Shown piece by piece: positions 29,957 to 36,857 of a stretch of DNA of 36,857 nt (position 1 is the stretch's first letter; each line of letters starts with the position of its first letter). The DNA is from Scleroderma bovista (taxonomy: Eukaryota; Basidiomycota; Agaricomycetes; Boletales; Sclerodermataceae). Below the pieces are notes generated by a model. It was not told where the DNA came from and ran no database searches. It worked only from the letters and a program-made list of their open reading frames with translations. The stretch lies in the NCBI GenBank assembly GCA_037178675.1, contig JAYMGJ010000236.1, positions 1 to 36,857 on the forward strand, read 5' to 3'. The position numbers were made by a program, and so were the translations under genes.

Positions 29957-32900
29957 TCAGGGTGCTCCATAACCCTCTTCAATGTAAATACAGTTGTCCA
30001 ATTCCTCCCCATCATCAGCAACTAGGCCATCTTTGACAATCTCTTTGTTATCACTTCCCTGACTGCCATCGTCCACATCCAAGTCCACATCCAAGTCTGA
30101 GGGTCCATCATCTGCATCAATCTCCATGGCTGTGGTACCACCATCACTTGGATGTTCGGTATTGAAATGCTCGTCTTTGTTGGGTTGGAAGTCTTGGCGA
30201 TCAGATTGCAGGAACTCATCCCACTTGTGGGACACAACATGTCCAACTCCTCCGCCTCGAAAATGCATGAACATGTCTTGATCAACAAACCTATTTTCCA
30301 AGCTGTGTCATGTCAGTAATTTTCGAGTATACAGTTAGAAATTATGGCCCACATGTTAACATGGAAATATTTCCAATCTCTATGGTCCTCTGTTTCAGCA
30401 CACATGAACGAAGGTCCAAGGTATTCATTGATGCGACTGTGTGCAAATGAAGGGATGAGGTGGACACCACATAGCACAACATCAGGGTCCACAAAGCCAA
30501 AGGCATCGGGATCATCTCCCTTGATGAAACCAATAAGGTGGAGGCGACATGCCACGAAACCTGCAGGTGAGTTGACACATCGACCAAACCAGCGTATGAA
30601 TAAGATGTTCATTTATTTGGCTTTGTGGCTCGTCGAACCCAGTCCAAAGTAGTGAACTTTGACATGAAAAATGCGAACAATATGTGCATACCAGTATGGG
30701 TGGCAGAACTCATTTGTCTTGTGGGAGAGCATCATGATATCTGCTCAAGTTTGTGGATTGATTGAGTCTTGCTCGCAACATAGATCATAGGTTGTGTAAT
30801 TGATGTGTAGCATGCTGTGCTCAAACATCATATTGTTGATGATAATGAGGTTGTCCCTGTCTTCATCAGAGAACTTGTGTGACTCGCCATCAAATGCATG
30901 TCCAAGAATATGCCCGAGTAAGTGATCCTTCAGCTGTGGAAGAAAATTCTGTGGTACCTGAGTTAAACATGGGCTCAGGCAATAATGAATGCCTATGCAC
31001 CTCTATTGCTGGATCCCCTTCTAGGCTACTCAGCCAGGTGGTAATGTCTTGGGACTTTCAAGAGGATTCTGCTATGTGGTAATGATCGGAAGGAGATGTT
31101 CGTTATCGCCTTGTCTGATTGGTATGGCCATCTTGGGCTGTTTGCTCACTAACCCGAGCATCCAGCAACCGCTGCAAATACCGTTCCCGTGACTCAAGGA
31201 GAGTCATTGAGCCCACCATTGTTGCCTTTGTCTTTGATGTCCATGGGTATTGTCTCTTGACACATCGATGCTGTAACTCTCCCTAAAAAAGGATGGTCAG
31301 AATCAGTTGTGTACGACAGAAGGTAAACTTACTGTCTGTGTCAAGTAATTGTCTGTTGTCCCAAACTGACGAATTGCATTGGGATAGTCTCCTAGTGCGT
31401 GATACTTGTAGGTTTGAAGGTTTAGTACCTTCCGCTTTGTTGTTGAGTGTGACACGCTGGCTTGTCCACTGTTCAAACCTGCAAATGCAGGTTTTCGACA
31501 ACCACAAGTTGTTGTCTCTTGTGGTAATTCCCGAGTATTGAAGGCATTGCATGTGACCTTAACAAACTGTCTCACTGAGTTGCCAAGTGTCAGTGTTGCT
31601 GTGTCAAAAAATGACAACATATCAGATGTATGCAAACAGAGCTTGGCATATGCATGCCAAGTTGCCAGATCAAAGAGTAGGTTGAGAATAGTGCTATTGT
31701 GCGGATCAGGAAGCATATTTTCAAACACAGGGATGGCACACTGTAGATATGCTAAGCTGCTTGTTGACGCTCAAATTCAATCCACGAACCTGTAGCAAAT
31801 CCTCAAAATCATGCGCAGCGAGGCGTTTCATTGCTGACGCATTTTGGTTGAATTTGCGGATTGTCCCCCTTCCGAAAGGCGGCACAGCACGATAACTAAG
31901 TGTACATTAGATCAAGTGTGATGTCTTGATCACTCAATATCATACCTTTTGTTTAGCTCCTGGATCCCCCAACCGCCAGCTGCATAGAGAATGCGTAACA
32001 GATGTGTGAATATCACTTTCCAGACTCCTAGTTCAAATTCATGAAGCATGTCGATGACAAGTAATCTGAAGAAGTTGATCCAAAATTGATGGAGCCGGTC
32101 TGAGAAAGCATTCTGTGGGTTTTGTCAAGAAGGAGTGTCATGTACAACATAATTGGCACTCACAAATGTGGGTACATACGAGAATTCATTGAAAAGTGCC
32201 TTGACTCTCTCACTATCAACAGCAGCACCTTTCTCAAAAATCAGGCAGTGTGCAGCTGCAATATGGCGGCGCCTGTCTTCATCATCAACTCTTGGCTTCT
32301 TGATGTGGCACCTCATATCTCGCACCATGCCCATGGTCGGAAGGTCAGATTTTTCAACTAGGCACCGAGGACAAGGGCAGTGACCCAGGAACTTGATGCC
32401 AGCGATCAGAACTCTGTAGTAGCACACAGAGATCACTATATCATGTATACCATCAAATAGATTACTTACTTCTCAGGGTAGTCAGCCGAATAACTGAAGA
32501 AATGAGGGAATACCCACCGTACTATCCTGTCAGCACAATGTACGACAATTCCATATTTGTATGCATGCATGAATTTCTCGTCAAGGATAAGGTCCCATAC
32601 ACCTTGATAGAGTTCTCGTTTGCAATGAGTATATGTTTCACTTGTTGCTGCTTCGCCAAAATGAGATGTGTATGTCTCTTGAAAGTCGTCAGGCAACTTT
32701 AGTGATATCAGTTTATTATCGTGCCAGGAATGCAAGTACATACCATTGGGATGTATGCAACGTGATGACACACCCACTCTGAGGGTTTACACTGAGTGTA
32801 CTTTGACTGGTTGGTAAAGAAAAGATAGAATGGCCACATGGAAGCGTCACCAAAACTTGTGAGATGCGTAGAATCTGACCAGACCATAAGTCCAGCCACG

Positions 32901-34238
32901 ACACGCTCAAGATCATCACCTCCTTCTCGTGGCAGCGCATTGACCTCCCTGTATGCACCAACCATCTCAGGTGATGTGAAGGACTCTGAAAAGACATCAA
33001 CAGTCCGATGATCAGCAGTTTTCCACTGTTGAGTATAAGGAGTCATGTGGAATGTAGCACTTAGTTCGGGGTCCTCGAATGCAGATTTGATGACATCGGT
33101 GAGATCACGGTGATCGATACCATCAACCATAATGGTAGGAGCGTCCTCTTCGGAAGCGAAGCATATCCTCTCCTTTGGAAGGTGAAATGAAACTGATGAA
33201 CATTTCCAGCCATGTTCTTCATTGAATGGATTGTTCTGTGTCTGTAAATACTTGTCAAGAAGCTTCATCTCACGTGTATGAGTGAAGCCTTTGAGATCCT
33301 TGGCATCATAGAGGGGGTCCTGTTGGACTTTCGCCAGCTGATCGAGTTCTGCCGCAGATTTCAGATTTGTACCTGAATATTGCCATGCCATAAGAAGTCC
33401 ACAGGTTGGGTTCGTGAATGGTGCAAAGACATCATTGTCATCTGCCGCATTTGCTCTCTCGCCAGGTCCCACAGCAGACTGGGGTGGTGTGACTCATCTA
33501 GATGTGTCATCTTCTAGTAGAGTGGGGGCATCGCAAGCACTGGCCAAGGTATCAGGAGGAACAAATGTTGGCTGACAAATGTACGTGCGATAAAGGCCAA
33601 ATGCATTTGGCTCAGAGATGAATGGCTTTGGCTGTGGATCTTCGCTGGATTGGCTTGATAAGTCATCTGAAATAGGCGGAGAGGATGGGATTGGCATATT
33701 AGGTGCCTGTGGTGGCAGACGGGCTTGCTCTTGACAAGCAGACAATGGCATGTGGGCGAGATGGGTGGAACTTCCAGGGAGGAAGTCAGCAAAATGAGCT
33801 GGCATACGAAGAGGGCGACCTGATCACCATGAAATAACTTGTGGAGGTAACGAAGATGGCCCTGGGATTGCACCAAGCTGCTAGTAATGTGAGTCAACAG
33901 TATGCAATGAATAGAATGCCTGACTTACTTCTGTACTATCGTCAAATACATCTGCACCATGGTCAAACATGTCCATTTCAGGCTGATCAAACACATCCAC
34001 TTCTTGGTCAAGTGACATGCTGCCAGTAGTATCGATGCAAGGGATTGATGGACCAGTGCTACCAGCAGCTGGTATCGGGCACACCCTTTTCTCATCTTTG
34101 GTATGTCTCTTTGAAGATTTGCATTTGCGCTCAAAAACTTGGTCAGCAAGTGAGAGGTTGAGGCGACACTGACTGGCATGTGCAGCACATACCAAACGAA
34201 GCATCACACCCAAGGCAGGTGTACGTAGAGGAGCTCAT
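29957..34238 (-). pseudogene. Plavaka transposase, near complete, six in-frame stops
   Basis: Plavaka elements are CACTA-like (CMC) DNA transposons of basidiomycetes. Eleven exons join in frame (1261 codons): 34193-34238, 33929-34137, 32744-33880, 32470-32696, 32164-32413, 31946-32112, 31790-31895, 31333-31740, 31001-31282, 30353-30957, 29957-30302; introns 43-58 nt. Landmarks in order: N-terminal Cys cluster (YTCLGCDASF), RPLRMPAHFADFLPG, LMAWQYSGTNLKSAAELD, MVWSDSTHLTSFGDASMWPF, CPCPRCLVEKSDLPTMG, ELGVWKVIFTHLLRILYAAGG, PPFGRGTIRKF, LATWHAYAKL, YKYHALGDYP, GELQHRCVKRQYP, LKDHLLGHILG, INYTTYDL, LFIRWFGR and FRGGGVGH, then an acidic tail. Stops: TGA 33824, TGA 33494, TAA 31103, TGA 31058, TGA 30745, TAA 30613. 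Each fits CGA or CAA with C changed to T. The exon 1 to 2 splice is the least certain. Terminal repeats were not identified. Confidence 0.9.
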
Positions 34239-34839
34239 GAAGGGGACACAAGAGGCCTCAGAAAGACATTGGGACTATATAGTGTACAAATCCAAAAATA
34301 CAACATGTACTGAGTGCTTGTCAGTGGCAATTCAAAGATAATGCATTTCCAGAAGCATACCATACAAGAATCTACAGGTTGAACGCTGTTTCATATGGGT
34401 CAGGCCACCCCATGAGGCCACACAGACCTGAGTATGCGAAAACTGTCCACAGTTGTTCCTTCCTTGCCATTCTGGCATTGATCTTCACAATCGGGAATTA
34501 AGAAATACCATTCTAGATGGGAAGGGGATTGCTATGCACAGACAGAATGTAAAATACAGTTGGATGTGGCCAATACTACCCAGCAACATGTCTTGATCAT
34601 GTGGATGGAAGCACAACGCTGCCAACCAGTCCATTGGATACATGTTATGCATGCCAGAAAAAATATTCATACCTTGTAGGTGGACACTTTGTGAGAGAAA
34701 GCATACCACTTATCATCGTAATCAGCTTGAGGTTGCCTTGTATTGGACTTAGCAGCCAATTTGCCTGGTTGATTACATTAGTCGGTGAATACCAGTGGAG
34801 TATCAAAGCCCCTTTCCTCTCTCCCTGAGCCCACTCATC
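34239..34839. other. No recognisable gene
   Basis: 601 bp between the divergent starts of the Plavaka gene and the DUF6698-like gene. No coding frame with family similarity, no obvious terminal repeat. It presumably holds the promoters of both genes and possibly one Plavaka end. Confidence 0.4.
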
Positions 34840-35831
34840 ATGTCTGACAGTGACAATAACACTACTGGCTCTAGATCAACAGTATACGCGTCTCCAATCA
34901 AGTCTAAGAAGCACAAAAAACGTGCATGGAAGGACCGATCATCATCCAATGAGCATGGCTCATCAACACAAGCAAAAAAGTGCATACCTCATATGGAATG
35001 GACTGATCAATTTAAACAGGGATTAGGAGAGCCAGAACGGATATAGAGGATGAGGATGAGGATGGTGGAGCTAGAAGGTATGTGATCCATTTTCTTGGAT
35101 GATCAAGTGACTTATGCAGAACAGCAGGAATTGGAGTCGCCACTCCAAAGTCTTGTCTCCACAGGAACAATGCCTCCACATTGCAAGATGGATCCCACAG
35201 GCATTCAACATGTTCTGCGACTTAGCAGAGGTGATCAAGGTGTACCTCCTTCTCGAAGAAGAAGACAACGACAGTGGCGAGGAAGGAGATGAATCCAAAG
35301 TTTCCAAGAGGCGAATAATCATCCTGCAAAGAATGTGAGTGTACAAAAAATAGCATATATGCACTCTAAAAATGTCATTCAGAGATGCTGGTACACAAGA
35401 ACAGTACCAACAGGTGTATTGCTACATCGAGGAACATGCACCACACCTCCTCGAGTTAATGAAGGACAAGAAGTGCCAACAGGAATTCAACACACTCATT
35501 TCCAAGGTACATGGTGCCCACATGCAGTTCAGACAACTAAAATATTTCCTTAAATGGGACAGGCAATGCAGAAAGTGAGATCTGATGATGCAAGTCAACT
35601 GAAAAAGGTTGTTGGCACATACACAGTGCCATTCCCAGATGAGAAGGCCCTTTCTCCTCCACTTGGGTCCAACAACAGTCATGGCCGGATGGGTTTTAAC
35701 CACCCAGAACTCGCCTGTTTACTGTGCCCAATCAAGCACCTCTCATCACTTCTGGCTGACCCAGTACAGTAAGTGCAGAACATTATCGTATTGTACTACT
35801 AATATACTGTGTGGTGATTGTTCTCTAGGAC
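34840..35831 (+). pseudogene. DUF6698-like gene, cut by an LTR
   Basis: Exons 34840-34979, 35027-35077, 35128-35334, 35383-35506, 35563-35768 and the first 3 bp of the next (35829-35831), with introns of 42-60 nt. All joins keep frame and there is no internal stop. The start is MSDSDNN with a basic stretch (KSKKHKKRAWKDR) and an acidic one (DIEDEDED). The middle (ARWIPQAFNMFCDLAEVIKVYLLLEEE) and the block AMQKVRSDDASQLKK ... GRMGFNHPELACLLCP match what I remember of the DUF6698 proteins that are abundant in Agaricomycetes, often near repeats. Their function is unknown. The family-B LTR starts at 35832, three bases after the last splice acceptor, so the C-terminal part (roughly half of a usual protein) is missing here. 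Confidence 0.7.
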
Positions 35832-36728
35832 TGTCAAGACTGGTTCTTCACCGATCTGATCTCTACAAGGGGTCTGGGGGCAAGAGGTTGGCCTAGTGGT
35901 AAGACCGAGATGCTACGTAGTGTAGTCGTGCTTCCTGAGTATTAGGAAGGCCAACCAAGGGTTATATGGAGAGTCCAAGGGTAAATGGTCAACGACCGAG
36001 TACTTGTACAAGGGCAGAGGCAGAGAGCATGAAGAGAGAACAGATGAGAAGTATCTTATTTGATATTCGAACTGAAACTACAACAGACCGAGTATCTAAG
36101 TATTTATACTGAGTGGAACAGATGAGGCGATGTACGGGAAGTCGGGATTACCAACGAATGACGAGCGCAGTCGTGCTGTATGCTGAGTAAGTATGGTAAG
36201 TGCGATAACCGGATTACTGATAGGTATTATATTAGTAATGCAACAGGACGGGAACATACAGTAACTGGAAATGAGAAAGGAAACATATTAGGTAATAGTA
36301 CAGAGAGACAGATCGGACAACACGCTCACTGATTGGTGGCGATACAGGACAGATGGAGAGAAACGGAAAAGGGAGTACATACAATAAATGGGCGGTGAAC
36401 GCTGTAGGGGGGGGTTGGGTGTTGCTGCTGCCTCAGGTGAGGCACGCTCGACCCAGGGGCTTCTGGAGGTCTGGCAGAGCTCCCAGGGACTGGGGAAACT
36501 AGAGGAAGTAGGGAGAGTAGAGGTGTTCAGTCACTTCAGGACTGAGATCAAACATATACAGAGGAAAGAGGGAAGTTTTTTAGTAAGCTAAGTACAAGCC
36601 TACATAGCTAAGGTAAGAGTCCAGTATCAGTACTACCAATTCTACACCTAGAGACAGGACTGTCTCTACAACGCGTGGACGCGATCGGACAACAGGGTAC
36701 AGGGTGATCGGGTGTCACGGTCGTGACA
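35832..36728 (-). mobile_element. LTR of a Ty3/Gypsy-type retrotransposon (family B)
   Basis: 897 bp with TGTCA...TGACA ends. On the minus strand it begins TGTCACGACCGTGACACC at 36728 and ends AGTCTTGACA at 35832. A purine-rich tract lies immediately upstream on that strand (36729-36745), so this is the 3' LTR of an element whose body extends beyond the right edge. The interior contains a tRNA-like inverted repeat (35887-35959). It inserted into the DUF6698-like gene. The fragment at 6499 shares its U5 end. Confidence 0.75.
35887..35959 (+). repeat. tRNA-like inverted repeat inside the LTR
   Basis: GGTTGGCC (35887-35894) and GGCCAACC (35952-35959) are perfect arms 57 nt apart. The 5' part continues TGGCCTAGTGGTAAGACC, which fits a tRNA A-box, and a second stem CTTCCT/AGGAAG lies before the 3' arm. 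There is no GGTTCGANNCC B-box, so this is not called a tRNA gene. Confidence 0.4.
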
Positions 36729-36745
36729 GTATCCCCCTCTTAGGG
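36729..36745 (-). other. Polypurine tract next to the 3' LTR
   Basis: On the minus strand CCCTAAGAGGGGGATAC directly precedes the LTR start. A polypurine tract at this place primes plus-strand synthesis in Ty3/Gypsy retrotransposons, which fixes the element orientation as minus. Confidence 0.7.
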
Positions 36746-36857
36746 CCAAGCCCATGAGGCTGCAACGCATATTCCACACCAATTGTGTGCGATCATTGTC
36801 TGGGTTTGAAAATCGGTTAGGGCGTATTTAAGACTGGCCTTCGGTGACGGTAACCCA
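36746..36857 (-). mobile_element. Edge of the retrotransposon interior
   Basis: The last 112 bp of the window lie inside the family-B element, just upstream of the polypurine tract on the minus strand. No polymerase motif is recognisable in so short a piece. Confidence 0.4.

Noticed and set aside
35887..35959. tRNA gene
   Set aside because: A-box and acceptor-like arms are present, but there is no B-box, no clear anticodon arm, and the arms are too long.

Overview
The window looks like repeat-dominated DNA from a filamentous basidiomycete, most likely Agaricomycetes. The evidence is short GT..AG introns (about 42-73 nt), Plavaka and Harbinger transposases with Myb/SANT partners, a DUF6698-type gene, and hAT transposases of the type common in mushroom-forming fungi. 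These family names come from remembered motifs, not from a search. I see no rRNA, tRNA, CRISPR array or recognisable housekeeping gene. Almost everything is a mobile element, a fragment of one, or a gene carried by one.

Layout. 1-200 is a degenerate TTGATTACC array. 1014-1870 (-) is a fragment of a long LTR-like repeat (family A) that cuts a Harbinger transposase (1871-2442, +); its Myb/SANT partner follows tail to tail (2611-3835, -). 4.3-6.5 kb holds simple and minisatellite DNA. 6499-7242 is a piece of LTR family B. 7243-11669 is an element with inverted arms of about 600 bp, subterminal arrays, a ~167-bp tandem repeat, a poly(A)-tailed retroposed gene copy with a target-site duplication, and an inner palindrome. 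Its right tip is replaced by family A copy 2 (11670-13752).

13.75-21.43 kb is the most interesting block. It is dense in the hexamer CCGCGG, ends in the same terminus as the 7243 element, and carries three multi-exon genes. These are a gene built of repeated phase-1 exons (13774-14616, +), a Pro/acid-rich gene split by one TAG (15166-16576, -), and an intact four-exon gene with a Zn2Cys6-type cysteine cluster (17435-19414, +). CCGCGG is a head-to-tail-inverted pair of CGG triplets, the half-site Zn2Cys6 proteins usually bind. The element may therefore encode a protein that reads its own subterminal arrays; this is a hypothesis.

The terminus at 21427 lies inside a hAT transposase gene. Its N-terminal part runs on the minus strand (21428-23423) and its C-terminal part continues on the plus strand from 29303, next to another copy of the same terminus. 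Both breaks carry the same 9 bp, GAGAGTTCG. The simplest reading is insertion with a 9-bp duplication, then an inversion with one breakpoint inside the element. Between the two halves lie a palindromic repeat, a zinc-finger fragment, a second hAT gene cut by family A copy 3, and the other half of the element (27551-29295).

29957-34238 (-) is a nearly complete eleven-exon Plavaka transposase with six in-frame stops but no frameshift. 34840-35831 (+) is a DUF6698-like gene cut by a family B LTR (35832-36728) whose retrotransposon body lies beyond the right edge. Stops across the window are almost all explicable as C-to-T changes (CGA to TGA, CAA to TAA, CAG to TAG), and the arrays decay from CCGCGG towards CCATGG. 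Both fit cytosine deamination, possibly of methylated CpG, acting on these repeats.
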